Assembly: GCA_030562195.1 (NCBI GenBank)
Contig: JAUJPP010000007.1
Coordinates: 23,929,769 to 23,993,768 of the forward strand
Direction of reading: 5' to 3'
From: Nipponacmea schrenckii
Lineage: Eukaryota; Mollusca; Gastropoda; Lottiidae
Length of the DNA: 64,000 bases
Positions 35,001 to 44,800 of the stretch are shown here, piece by piece. The notes beneath the pieces are model-generated. The model saw only the letters and a program-made list of their open reading frames with translations. It had not been told where the DNA came from and made no database searches. The translations under genes were made by a program, and so were the position numbers. Numbering within the stretch: the first letter of the stretch is position 1; every line of letters begins with the position of its first letter.

Positions 35001-35584
35001 AATATTTGTCAACTTGTTATATCATAATCCAAAAGGTTACATTCAGTAAATCAGCATACTATAACAATTTCAACAATAGCCTAACCTGGTCAACTAAAGT
35101 GTAAAGGTCATGGCTAGTCTCTGGCTTGAATCCCAGTAGTAGGATTATCTTTAACTAGTGGACTATAACTATTGACCTTTAGGCCTATAGGCTAAAGCAA
35201 CTGCACAAAAATTTGAGCAGTCTTACATCAACCTGCAAGATCTCTAGTGCTGCTGTTAATTACATGCCTACTTATAAAACTTCTTGTTCTAAAGTATAGT
35301 GATAATGGAAGGCCTACTTGGCACTAGATAACTTCTTACTCAAACTTCTTCAGTTTCTCTTTTGATTTCACCAAATAACTTGGTATCAAAAAATAAATTG
35401 CACAAATGTTTCTGAAAGATAATCTTGATAACTTACAAGTGAAATAAAACTCATTTAATGTTTTAATTGTTTTCTTGTGAGTTTCTAAGTCAACATCCAT
35501 CTTAACGTTTTCAGCACCACCTCCACTGCTGGCAACGCAAAGGCGATTATCAACCTGAATTCGCAGATTATTGGCTCTTTTCAT
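11008..35584 (-). CDS. PHKB: Phosphorylase b kinase regulatory subunit beta
   Basis: 24 coding exons, - strand, in gene order: 35584-35437, 34731-34587, 34242-34143, 32518-32411, 32053-31994, 31410-31274, 30905-30746, 30029-29832, 29519-29462, 26886-26809, 26432-26277, 25840-25743, 25169-24939, 24504-24400, 24107-24025, 23354-23264, 22761-22594, 15477-15202, 15008-14806, 13209-13063, 12711-12582, 12313-12206, 11698-11624, 11211-11008. They sum to 3267 nt (1088 residues plus stop; human PHKB 1093). Every junction is GT-AG and in phase. The N-terminal half is the glucoamylase-like (GH15-fold) region, with signatures [29 protein letters not shown] [21 protein letters not shown] and DAHNRNR. The C-terminal half has [28 protein letters not shown] and [14 protein letters not shown]. 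The protein ends MCSVS, a CaaX box as in the vertebrate beta subunit. It forms the (alpha-beta-gamma-delta)4 kinase that activates glycogen phosphorylase. The beta rather than alpha subunit is supported by the whole alignment. The 7.1-kb intron 15478-22593 holds a PLE and repeats. Confidence 0.95.
13317..14777. repeat. 30-bp minisatellite inside a PHKB intron
   Basis: About 48 head-to-tail units of exactly 30 bp (consensus segments AGATATCTAGCAAATATC and AATCATTTCCTC; frequent variants AAATTTAGC and CTTC). It occupies most of the intron between PHKB exons at 13209 and 14806 and stops about 30 bp before the exon's splice donor. A block with rare variants (GTTAATCATTATCTC, CTAGTTAATATC, a one-base insertion GCAAAATATC) occurs twice, 571 bp apart, showing a segmental duplication of 19 units plus one base. 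Confidence 0.95.
15035..15120. repeat. Fragment of a SINE-like dispersed repeat
   Basis: Shares an ATGAATGGA...CTCTTC...CCTTA.GGGC...CA.GCAGTGTG pattern with the longer copy near 31605-31690. Only the body fragment is present. Confidence 0.4.
15629..16716 (+). mobile_element. Pearl-type tandem-repeat element, copy B
   Basis: Same termini as copy A (AAGATAGCTTGCC...GTGGGCGTATAAAAA) but with a different core family: ~160-bp units marked by TTTAATCAAGGGCCATAACTC, ACCGACATCTGG, TCCGAGATATTATCAAGATG and TTGCGTACACAAG. It ends in four GGAC steps and the short palindrome before GTGGGCGTAT. In a PHKB intron. Confidence 0.8.
16945..17160 (+). mobile_element. Degenerate pearl-type fragment, copy C
   Basis: GTTGCCTAGCAAGATACGCCCAC at the left and AAGTCAAGGGCAATAACTC at the right match the family, but the core is decayed and no right terminus is seen. 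Confidence 0.55.
17579..17623 (+). ncRNA. Hammerhead ribozyme motif in the leader of PLE 2
   Basis: Stem I AACAC (17579-17583) pairs with GTGTT (17619-17623). Core CTGATGA is at 17584-17590. Stem II GGTCA/TGACC (17592-17596/17602-17606) has a pentaloop and one extra A at 17591. GAAA is at 17607-17610. A short stem III (A-U, U-A, loop TGCA) leads to cleavage triplet AUU with the predicted cut after 17618. Helices and invariant positions are all present apart from the extra A. Hammerheads are known components of Penelope-like elements. Confidence 0.75.
17834..19486 (+). CDS. PLE 2 ORF1: RNA-binding-like N-terminus plus SGNH/GDSL-hydrolase-like domain
   Basis: Intact 550-residue ORF. Residues 1-100 are rich in N, R, H, Q, Y and S, suggesting nucleic-acid binding. 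Residues ~100-255 look helical without a family I recognise. Residues ~265-390 are a Ser/Pro/Thr-rich linker. Residues ~393-550 look like an SGNH hydrolase: block [13 protein letters not shown] with candidate nucleophile S400, block III GLND (G446, N448), block V DHIH (D529, H532). Esterase domains of this fold occur in ORF1 proteins of some LINEs and in rotifer giant PLE composites; a link to chaperoning or membrane/RNP functions is speculative. The stop codon is preceded directly by T_TTA_AAC (see separate entry), and ORF2 follows in the -1 frame. Confidence 0.8.
   Translation: MSSYGNGNSYWSHPHYWQQSQTQRPRPRFNQHLNRPNPYSWHETVPRQRSQHNRGQYYGYENRHYHRQNNRSFNPNRKNWHNRNTRRNQSQNHNRPNNRPSGLSETSAASIRMFYQLLQCLHHINAVSKQLDGSLSLGLSKKVSHLNEFIHPALKNTIITSAIETINKTWATSILSALKNHYNSMVKIKTDLINSQSFTDAQIDSYSSEAINWARKVYKSRLQNTVVEQFKSLLANIKNTASDVLEDMDVGTVELVEPSLPPTTNPTISNRFNFVPSSTGKQKRNRSYSPTSFPSSFETPSKRKNRRSSLPTSPTDSPTISINSTEPSTSSTSRKSLTFDRPLAPSSSSQSSLPSTSSSTNSHISPSNSSTKPHVHNLQSDKSKFSLPKPSKPVLIIGSSNLGRIPNGTSKTQIESYPGARICHLKSVLTKAEPSEIPEKVVVHVGLNDKQEDGEYSYTQMLELLTIAKARFPKASLYVTPIPTSLSLKRAFPTAFKNLTKFNSLLSSKPSPNATTIPEFTGTIKVQNDHIHWTETTAKHVLAHWMSHLN
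19465..21727 (+). pseudogene. PLE 2 ORF2: reverse transcriptase + GIY-YIG endonuclease, lightly damaged
   Basis: Begins in frame with [20 protein letters not shown], then shifts +1 at an A-run near 19675-19681; removing one A restores [16 protein letters not shown]. From there a 2-kb frame is open to 21727. RT motifs: [10 protein letters not shown], motif [12 protein letters not shown] (~20358), motif [18 protein letters not shown] (~20540), catalytic FLDD at 20651-20662. A Cys cluster ([10 protein letters not shown], ~21123) precedes the GIY-YIG domain IIYLISC...[17 protein letters not shown]. The expected glycine of the Y-V/I-G motif is missing (YVET at 21280-21291 instead of YVGET), consistent with a 3-nt deletion; the related copy at 33076 keeps it. 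About 755 residues when repaired conceptually. Inactive as it stands. Confidence 0.85.
19477..19483 (+). promoter_or_regulatory. Candidate -1 ribosomal frameshift heptamer at the ORF1/ORF2 junction
   Basis: T TTA AAC in phase with ORF1 (CAT TTA AAC TAG), immediately before the ORF1 stop at 19484-19486. It matches the X_XXY_YYZ slippery consensus exactly. A -1 slip would bypass the stop and enter the frame that encodes the PLE N-terminal block [11 protein letters not shown] (frame of 19465), which is the right frame. No convincing downstream pseudoknot was found by eye; a G-rich tract starts 7 nt downstream. The alternative is termination-reinitiation at ATG 19465, which overlaps the stop by 22 nt. 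Confidence 0.6.
22130..22395 (+). mobile_element. Pearl-type element, 5'-truncated copy D
   Basis: Only the last core units and the right terminus remain: AAGTCAAGGGCAATAACTC, GGACGGACGGACAGGGGCGACG, then the palindrome ACATTATAATGT and GTGGGCGTATAA. In the PHKB intron close to the exon at 22594. Confidence 0.75.
22990..23070 (-). mobile_element. Remnant of a PLE terminal repeat with hammerhead-like core
   Basis: On the - strand: ATTCCTGATGATGGTGTTAG, then AACCACATTGAACCGTTGAA, closely matching the pLTR of PLE 1. GAAC replaces the GAAA core, so a ribozyme would be dead. No RT sequence beside it. Confidence 0.6.
24715..24905. repeat. Short degenerate tandem repeat in a PHKB intron
   Basis: Irregular units around TACAAAGACATCACATCAGC and CATATGG recur about seven times. 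No coding meaning. Confidence 0.6.
25215..25583. mobile_element. TA-flanked MITE with CAGTGAAACC inverted ends (copy 1)
   Basis: Begins CAGTGAAACCCC and ends GGTTTCACTG with TA on each side (25213-25214, 25584-25585). Ends and TA duplication fit pogo/Tigger-like Tc1-mariner MITEs. About 369 bp, non-coding, 45 bp upstream of a PHKB exon. Confidence 0.75.
27089..29163 (+). mobile_element. Pearl-type tandem-repeat element, copy E (2.1 kb)
   Basis: Longest copy in the window. The left third is nearly identical to copy A (same GGCAGCATTGAATTTG start), while the number of ~160-bp core units differs (more than A). Ends with GGACGGACGGACGGGGGCGAC, palindrome and GGGCGTATAAAAA. In the PHKB intron between exons at 26886 and 29462. 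Confidence 0.82.
30662..30715. repeat. Near-perfect 24-bp-stem palindrome in a PHKB intron
   Basis: TAATGGTGACT...AGTCACCATTA with inner GCAGAG/CTCTGC and TTTATT/AATAAG, loop AACCAG, one mismatch and one wobble. It is too short for a normal animal miRNA precursor. More likely a transposon end or collapsed foldback. Confidence 0.6.
31088..31187 (-). other. Candidate cryptic or poison exon between PHKB exons 6 and 7
   Basis: A 100-nt segment flanked by good - strand sites (acceptor TTTTATGTCCAG, donor GTAAGA) and open in the frame that follows exon 6 (AG|T, then [20 protein letters not shown]). It is not present in the human protein. It ends in phase 0, whereas the next exon needs phase 2, so inclusion shifts frame and meets a TAA about 16 codons into the next exon. 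Skipping it gives the conserved [14 protein letters not shown] junction. It could be chance or an exon that triggers nonsense-mediated decay. Confidence 0.35.
31605..31945 (-). mobile_element. SINE-like repeat with tRNA-like head
   Basis: On the - strand, GGGAGCTGTAGTGGCTCAGT and TAGTAACACAC resemble a tRNA 5' half with A box; the B box is decayed. The body shares a block with 15035-15120. In a PHKB intron. Confidence 0.5.
32872..34087. mobile_element. TA-flanked CAGTGAAACC MITE (copy 2), split by a PLE fragment
   Basis: Left end CAGTGAAACCCCTC, right end GAGGGGTTTCACTG, TA on both sides. 32872-32992 and 33870-34087 align to the two halves of the 369-bp copy at 25215 (in reverse orientation), for example ATGCCGGTTTAGAGAGACCA. 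The intervening ~880 bp is a PLE fragment, so this is a nested insertion. Confidence 0.78.
32985..33524 (+). pseudogene. 5'-truncated PLE fragment (GIY-YIG endonuclease end)
   Basis: 179 open residues matching the C-terminus of PLE 2 ORF2: [20 protein letters not shown] (intact Y-V-G), [37 protein letters not shown]. The first few codons derive from the surrounding MITE. RT motifs are absent. No hammerhead follows. Insert about 32993-33870, in a PHKB intron. Confidence 0.85.
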
Positions 35585-35892
35585 TTTGACATTTAGTTGA
35601 ACCGATCAGAGATCTATAAATAGACAAGCTTGGCATGCAATCAAAACCAAGAAAATGCTGTCAAGAAACAGAAAATAATCAATAACGAAAAACAAATTTG
35701 TGAATAATGACAATGACAGTGTTATCTTTTAGTATTGCATTGCGAGATTTATTTCATGCAATGTCCTTGACATTTGTCATCAAGGTCAAGGCGACGTCCT
35801 TAATGATGTCGTAAAAACTGCATAATGAATGTCGCTCTGAAATTCCTACTTTCGTCAATCAGACCTACTTTCGGATTAAATGGAGTCGTACT
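35585..35892. promoter_or_regulatory. Shared bidirectional promoter region of PHKB and ITFG1
   Basis: 308 bp lies between the two divergent start codons, so both 5' UTRs and core promoters must fit here or overlap. AT-rich with a few CG-containing words (AAGGCGACGTCC, ATGATGTCGT). A TATAAATAG-like word occurs at 35616-35624. No individual factor site is claimed. Confidence 0.7.
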
Positions 35893-38800
35893 ATGAGTCA
35901 AAATGACATGATGAATATTTTTTGGAATTTATTAGTTTTTATCTGCATAATATCATATAAATGTACATTTGCATCCTTCTCAGATACGTCATCTGGTATT
36001 TTTGGGGAAACAAGTCAAGGTCTCATAGCAGCGTTTGGTGACTTTAATGCTGATAAAGCAACTGATGTTTTTATACTTACAGACGATGGTTTGTTTTGAT
36101 TATTTGTTTATCAATCTAACTAGTCCTTTTCCTTATGGGTCTGATAAATATATGAGTGAAATAATACAAATACGAAAAAGGATTTCTGGTATTTTCAATG
36201 TTATAAGTTAGTTAGTAAAAATGATAAGAGTAAAGTACTTTCGTTAAGTACTTTCGTTAGTTAAGTGGGGAGGTGTAGTGTACAGTATCCAGTTAAAACG
36301 GTAACAACTCCACCAAAACGGTAACAGATATTTTGGTGAATAAAAAAAAAAAAGATATTTTGTACAATTGGTGACTTTAATGCTGATAAAGCAACTTTTT
36401 TTTTTACTTGCAGACGATGGTTTGTTTTGATTATTTGTTTATCAATCTAACTAGTCCTTTTCCTTATGGGTCTGATAAATTTATGAGTGAAATAATACAA
36501 ATACGAAAAAAGATTTCTGGTATTTTCAATGTTATAAGTTAGTTAGTAAAAATGATAAGAGTAAAGTACTTTCGTTAAGTACTTTCGTTAGTTAAGTGGG
36601 GAGGTGTAGTGTACAGTATCCAGTTAAAACGGTAACAACTCCACCAAAACGGTAACAGATATTTTGGTGAATAAAAAAAAAAAAGATATTTTGTACAATT
36701 GGTGACTTTAATGCTGATAAAGCAACTTTTTTTTTTACTTGCAGACGATGGTTTGTTTTGATTATTTGTTTATCAATCTAACTAGTCCTTTTCCTTATGG
36801 GTCTGATAAATTTATGAGTGAAATAATACAAATACGAAAAAAGATTTCTGGTATTTTCAATGTTATAAGTTAGTTAGTAAAAATGATAAGAGTAAAGTAC
36901 TTTCGTTAAGTACTTTCGTTAGTTAAGTGGGGAGGTGTAGTGTACAGTATCCAGTTAAAACGGTAACAGATATTTTGGTGAATAAAAAAAAAAAAGATAT
37001 TTTGTACAATTCTTTAATATAAACATACTACTATGTATGCACCTCGTCCGGCGAAGAATAAGTTGACAAAACAAAACCTTAATTTTTAGTGCTAGAACCG
37101 TTTATTCTAAGATAGTGTCTTTACGGTACTGAGGACTGCATGTAAACTATTTGTGTATTTCTACTAAGCCTTTTTAGTTTTCCCTATGTTTTTTAATTTG
37201 TTTATTTACAGCCAAATCAGTACAGGTTATATTTGGTAAAACCGAGAAGATTGATGCTTCCTATTCCCAAAAGGAGTTGATATCTAGTAAGCAGAATAAT
37301 GACAGCTATATGGTTAGTTTGATACCTATGGATTTCAATGGGGATTCAAAAATGGATTTACTAGTAACAAGGAGGAAGGATGGTGAAAAATCTGGATCTT
37401 TAGAAGTTTTAATCTATTGGGGAACTTCCAAGTCGAATTTAGGTATGGTACTAGTAGATATGTCTAGCATCATAGGGGAGAATCTTCATGACATTACAAA
37501 TTTATCAATCACATATTTGAATTAAATTTGCTTTTTCATCTACCTTGCACGCTGATACTGGAATCAAATTGAAATTTTTCAATAACTTTGAGGACTATGA
37601 GGGGGATATTTTAAATTCCCATTTCAATTCTTTTGATACCCCTTATATGCTTGTTTTTCTATGATAATGTTAATAACATATAAACTTTTTTTGAATTGCA
37701 TCTGATATACAACACCAGATAATTTGAATTTTATTACATATTGTTGTAGCCGATCAGCCATTAGTTCTGAAAGAATCATTTAAAGATCAACCTGCTGTCT
37801 TAGAGTGAGTAGTGGTATCTATTTAAAAGGAAAACTCAATATGATTAATCCAATACATGTGAACATTGATTCAAATGAAAATTAAATAGCACATGAACTA
37901 GAAAGAGTGGTTTATAATATTCCTTCGTTTATAACTTTCTGATATCAGCTTTATTTCGGAACCTTTTGCTTCATGAGCTTATTTCTATTCTTTTGAATCT
38001 GATAATGCCTGATTAAAATTGCAATGGTTTCATTTTTAATTGAGTTATCTTATGTAATTTATATATTTCCTATAAAATATTTACCTTTCAGTGTTAATGC
38101 TGATATGATACCAGACTTGCTGGCTGAAACAAAAGATGGAGAAAGAACTTATCTGATATTTAAGTATGATAAGTTTGATATTATAAAACAAATTGTTTTA
38201 GAGCAATGAAATGTTGGCAAAGTTTGATGTTCTGATTCAGTTGCAGGATCTTTTATATTTAAAGGAATACTGCCTTTTTAAAATTTAGTTTTCAAAAAAT
38301 GGTTAATATGAGTATATATTCATCATTCAAAGTAACAGAATCCCTTAAAAGCTGGAAAACTCACAAAAGTCATTTTTGAAAAACTCTTAATCAATTTATT
38401 AAGCGTTTTTCAATAATCAAATGCATCTTTATGGATAATTGCTTAATTAGTTTTTCGGTTATTTATTTATTTGTTTATGTTATTTATGGTAGCAGGTATA
38501 TTTACTGATGAAAAAGAGCTCTTTTTGGCCAAGTTTAAAATTTTGAAATTACATGTTCCTTCTTAGACCTATTATCCCTTTAGGCCATAGTCATAAGTGA
38601 ACGTTTTGTTTGTTAAAAAAAGTCTTGCTTTCTTTCTAGTACACAACAGAATTATACAACAACAAAAGTTGAAAATGGAACATCACAATCACCCTTGCCA
38701 CCATTATATATACCACAGTCAAGTGCCTTTTTAGATTTTAATACAGATTTAACAGCTGGTGAGTGTAATCTTTTTGAAATTATAGATGTTACCGGTAAGG

Positions 38801-41800
38801 CCACACTTTTTTTTCTTTGGATTACAGGCCCGCCGATGCCAAGAAGTTGAAAATCAAAATAAAACTAGAACTGTGAACAGTACTGAGAGTGGCAAACAAC
38901 CCCTATGGGGCCACTTGATACAAGGTCACGTGATATAGCCTTTTGAATTTTTACACACTCAAAACAAACTTGTTAACAACCATTATAAGCATATGCCTAT
39001 GTATGGACAGCTTAGGTCAAGTACATTTTACTTGAAAATTATTAAGGTATTTGAAGGTCAAGGTCACTTGATGTAGCCTTTTGAATTTTTTTAAAAATGG
39101 GTACAAAAAAAATGTTGTCGACCATTATAGGCCTACGTGTGATAGCAAAGGTCAAGAACATTCAACTTGTAAACATTCAGGGTCATTGAAGGTCAAAAAA
39201 AATGTTGTCGATCATAATAGGCATATGTGTGGATAGCTTAGGTCAAGAACATTCTACATGAAAAAATTCAGGGTCATTGAAGGTCAAGGTCATTTGATTT
39301 GGCCTTTTGAATTTTCAAAAAAATTCAATCGGGCATTAAAAACTTTGAAAATCAAAATTCTGTTCCTAACAAGTTTTAGATAAAGTAACAAAGTTTCGAA
39401 AAACACCAAAATCGGACAAATCGGATAAAAATTAGCGGACTTATTAAAATTTTGCTGAATGTTACCGTTCTATGATGACACCTAAAGTATCACTTCCGGT
39501 TTGGATTTTTTATTCTAAAACAGTTTTCATTATGCCTGATAGTATATATGTATAGCTTTTGTACTGATTTCTTACATACACCGGAAGCTGGGTGACCCAA
39601 CGCGGTTCTAAAAAAACGGTAGTTCTCACGCAAGAACCAGAAGCGGTAGAAATTTTTTTATGATGCGGTTTTATTTTTATAGGCGACTTCTCTATATTCT
39701 GTAATTTTCAAAGCGATCGGATAATTAGCAACAAAGTTATGGAATTATGAATATTATTATTATGCAATTACTAACTACTGATGCATAAAAATTTTAGTTT
39801 TATATATTCATTTTCTATTCCAGTACGTATCTTATCGTATTTTTCAAACCAAATTTCTATACCATTTTCGAGTTGGGCTAGGGAGCTTCCCGAAAAAAAA
39901 AAAAAAAGTCTAATGAAAACAAATTAGAAATTTGCCACTCAATTAAAATTGAAAAAATGTCTATTTTTATTGTCTCCGATCATTCGAATATTTCAACTTC
40001 AAGAGAATTTAAAATGAAGTTTAATCTCAGTCAAGGATTTTTCCTCAGAAGGCAAAAGGCTACTTTTTCAATTGTTGGACAATGAAATTCACGACTTTTG
40101 TTTACCTTGCAACTGACTGACTTATCTCGACAGAATACATGACTCGGACCGCGGACCACCCGACCTTCGTAGTCGAACAATCTTTAGGCCTACTCTTACT
40201 TTCAACTTTCAACAAAGTAAACAAATTGTGTCGACTTTTTATTAAAAATATTTTAGAAATTACTGTGGGAGTGCAATATTCCAAAATTAATAGGACTTAT
40301 TTATCTGGTGCGACATTCCGCGTTCCGAGTTGTACTGACGTAATGAAGAATACCAGCCAATTCGTCAAATTTGTCAACTAGTCGACACAATTTTATCGGT
40401 CAACTTGTCGAAAGATTTCAACTCGTCGACACCATTCCATGAGAGAATTGGTCGAAACAATCATATTCGGAAGCGATATATCAGTGTTGATTAATTAATC
40501 CGTTATCTCTGATCTTTCCGTTAGTTGATCATTGTTAATAATAATCTCTGAACTGTCAGAAATGTTCAAGCAGTGCACATTTACGAGAATCTGCGAGGTG
40601 GTTGCATTCGATTTTTGCTCCCGGGGTGACACCTTCAATATGATTTCAATGGAAACGAAACAAAGAAGGCATCGAACGCCCCTCAAATTCCAAACAAACA
40701 GTCAAACAAGTGCAACACTGTTCATAAACTGTACCGGCAAACTATTTCATTACTCTGGCATCAGACTTTATTTCCATATCTTTCATTAATTACAAAATAT
40801 ATTATAACCCTGTTTACGGTTCTGAGAACGGTACGGATGAATTTTTAGAAAACATTCTCGGCACGGTTCTCCAACTGTACTAGGAAAAAAGAACTGATTG
40901 AGCTTGAGGTGAACAACGCCACAAGTCACAACATTCAACAATGAAGCTTTCAACTGATATTTTGAAGGGTGATTATTTTGTTGTGTTAGCGAAAAAGCTA
41001 ACTTTAACATGTAAACGTATCTAGAACATTTTTTTTCCCTGACGTGAGAACATTTTTTTTCCCGACATAAGAACAAATTGTGTCTTGAAGTCAGAAAATA
41101 AAATAAAAATTGAAAAGTGAAAGTTTATTTTTATTTTTATTTCGTCCTCCGATTGTGAATTTAAAGATAGGGTCCCCGTAATCCAAAAAATAAGAAAGTG
41201 TGGCCTTATTGCTGAAAAGAGAAGTGAAGTGAACATTTGAAATAATTTGAAATTGTTTTGCTAATTATACAGATCCATTGAAAATCACAATTCTTAAGCA
41301 AATTGTAGAAATAATTTGAAATGACAATTTATTATTGAGTAAGATGATTCAAAATGTTTTTTCAGATTTAATTACTGTATCTTCTGGTAACAGTAGTAAG
41401 TTACAATTTGAAGTATGGTTAAATAAGGTATTGATTTGTTTTTAATACTTTTTCATACTCACATTGATGTTTTATTTTATAATGAGATGGAGAACTTCAA
41501 TTTTATTTGTCAGGATTCAATAGGCCTGAGGCCTGTTGTCAAGTTTTAGATTTGAAAAAGCGACAATAAAAGTATATCCGGAATTTCAAGAAAATTGAGC
41601 AAGCGCTGAATCCGTTCAGTTTGGTAAAAAAAAGTATCTGAGTAATCAATGCTAAAACTTGAGAAAGCAACATCTCATCGATGATGGATGCATTAAGCCT
41701 TTATATAGTTATTGGATTTATCGCGTTTTAGAAGGATTTTGATGTATAGTTATGTCACCACTGTAAGTCTATTGATGGATATATACTGTTATTGGCCAAG

Positions 41801-44800
41801 TTTGAGTGAAATTAAATTTTTTTATTCTATTATTATAATTTCATTTTGTCTAAGATATGAAAAAGAAGATCCCAAAACTGGTTTTCCCATGCCCTTGAAT
41901 ATTAGTCCTGGGTAATATTTGTTTGTATACATTGGAAAATGATTGCCGAGCTTGCTTGTCCATGGATGAGTGGTGCTTTCTCATGTTTTAGAGTTGATTA
42001 CCTAGATACTTTTATCTTTTATCAAATTCAACGGATTCAGCGCTTGCCCACCTTTTTTGGAAATTCCGAATATAGTTCTATTGTCGCTTTTTAAAATTGA
42101 TAATGTTTGGTATGCATACTGAATATAAATAGTTAATATTAAACACAAAGATTAGCTGTAGGCAAGAATATTCTAAGACATATTATCCCTTGATAATATA
42201 CCTGTTGATAAAGTTTTCAAGTAAGCATTCCAAAGGCAGAATGGTAATACATATGAAATAAGACATTGTCAGAGATTTGAAATTAACAGATTTCCTTTAT
42301 TACAGAATGGTGCACTGGTTTGGAATCAAACAATTGAGGCTCCAACAGATATCAAAGTATTTGGTCAACCTTCTTTTCTTGATATGAGTAAGTTGCTTAG
42401 CAATTATTTATAAGCTAAGCCTAAAATTGTGAGCAATTTATTGTAAATATTTTATAAAATATGTTTATACATGTATCATAGAGTCAGTGCTGAAAATGTT
42501 GTAAGATTACAATGAAAATTGCAGATTAGCAGACTATCGTATGCCATAATTTAGGCCAGGTTTACATCATATTTGAACTTGATTACAAAAGACTTTCAAA
42601 AGATTGAATTTATTTTATTCAATTGCTACAGTAACCTGATAAGTGTATTGTTTTACAGATAGTGATCACAGTATAGATATAGTGTTACCAGGCTGTTCAG
42701 ATGAGGACTGTTCTACAAGTGTTATTTATGTGTATTCCAAAGAAAAGGTATTATTAGTATCTTTAAATTCTTTTAGTTAGAGGGGGGAAACTACTATCTC
42801 GTAGTTCCGGGAAAGCACGGGCCTAGGAATCAGATCTAATTTTTATTTCCTCGCACCGATCGGGATTCGAACCTAGCAGACGACAGTCCAACTCGCTAAC
42901 CACTGAGTCATTCACCACCATGCATTTTATGACTACAGATTGTAGCTCAGTTTGTTATAGTGTTAAAATCATGATTTAATTTAAGATGCTATGAAAAATG
43001 CTGTTGTTCTAAATTACATATTGTTTTATAGTGGTATAAATTGGATGTTGAGTTTAAATATAATAACAACCTATGGGGATTTACACCAACTTCACTTCAC
43101 CCACTTCTTGATGTGCCATTAAGTTTAAGAATAGGAGACCTTAATTTCGATGGATATCCTGATGCATTAACAATATTATCATTACATAATAAGTAAGTCA
43201 GTGTTAACTATTTTACCGAAGGGTCAGTTTTCTGTACTTTCAACATCAAAAACATTGTAAATCATACCTGAAAATCTTTCGAAAATATGCTAATTAATCA
43301 AACTGACGTTATTTTTATAGAGAATATTTTAAAATGGAATGTACTAAATGTTCAATTATAATTGAAAACTTTAAAATAAGTGAAAACATATTTTCCTACA
43401 TTCCCCTATTTCCCATGTGTTAATTTTTGCTTAAATCTGTACAATAATTTTCACGATTTATTCTGATTTTTTGACAGGACTAAAGTCCAAAAAGAGGTTA
43501 TGATGAAAAATGTGCCATGTGGATCGTGTGGTGGCTTCAGTAGAACGTTTGAAATGAATTTCATTGGGCCAACGAAAGAGACTAGTAATCCAGTACTAGT
43601 GGCCTTCTTTGATATTGGTGAAAATGTAAGTTAATTTAATTTGAAAATGATTAATTTCTTTGTCATTCCTATCTTCTTTTCTTTTAGACCAAGTAGAAGT
43701 TGATACATGTGTTCCCAAAATACATTTTTGCACTGCTTTTGTATAGTGAAGAATTTACAAACACATATCTATAGATAACATCAGAACATCATTATCTTAG
43801 ACAGATTTTAATTGGGTGCTTTTATTAACTGCATTGTTCATGTAAATTTAAGTAAGATTTTTGTCATTGGTGGAGAGAAGATGCATTAATGAAATCACAT
43901 TTATTATGCTTATAGCTCATGTGTAATCAGCCTTTAAGTTGTAAACAAATACTGTTTAATATGTGTTTTTTTTCCTGATTATAGGGTGTATTAGATGTGT
44001 TGATGTCAAATTATGATGGTCAAAAGAGTGAACTTGTTGCCTTGTCTCAAACTTTTACTGAAGATGCTTATTTTGTTAAAGTAATGGGTAAGTTATATCT
44101 GCTTATAAAATCCTGATAATCATTATTGCTCAAATAACAATGGATGACTTAAATCAATCTAATCTAAATACTAAAGAAATTTTTCTAACATTTATATGTG
44201 TATTGGGGGATAATGGTAGCATCAATTTTTGCACCATTCCGTTTCCATTTACAGTCCGATTTCTCTAGTTCATGCAATTCCTCTAAAAGTAAAAGTTTGA
44301 TGATTCCCCTAACTGCAAAGGGTCTTACATGATTCAAGCATATGTAGCTAGTGTCGTCATCAATTCTGTGTGGTGTTAGACTGAATGGTTGAATATTAGA
44401 TATATAGATATTAATTGTCTGATGTGTATATAATGTACTTATTTATTTCAGTATTAAGTGGTTTGTGTAAATCAGAATGTACAGATGGCCATCAGGTAAA
44501 TTATTATCAAATCAATTGTCTTTTTAACATGAGTTTTGATTGGACCGCTTTACAATTGGCATGACAACATTAAAAGGTGGCCCCAAACAACTGAGGTGAA
44601 AAATGGGATTGATTTTAAACCACTTTTATTATGCAAGTATTTGCATTTTATTTCTGTATGTTTTAGAGATATGGAGTCAATCAAGTGGGTCCAGCCATTA
44701 AATATGAAACTGTTAATTCAAATGGTGATTCTCAAATTGGTATAGGTCAGTATTTTTATTTCAAATTGTTAGGATATATTGATGGAGAAATTATACTTAT

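Noticed and set aside
42778..42925. Functional tRNA gene on the - strand
   Set aside because: Good A and B boxes, but no closing acceptor stem was found around them and the sequence runs on into a body, as in SINEs.
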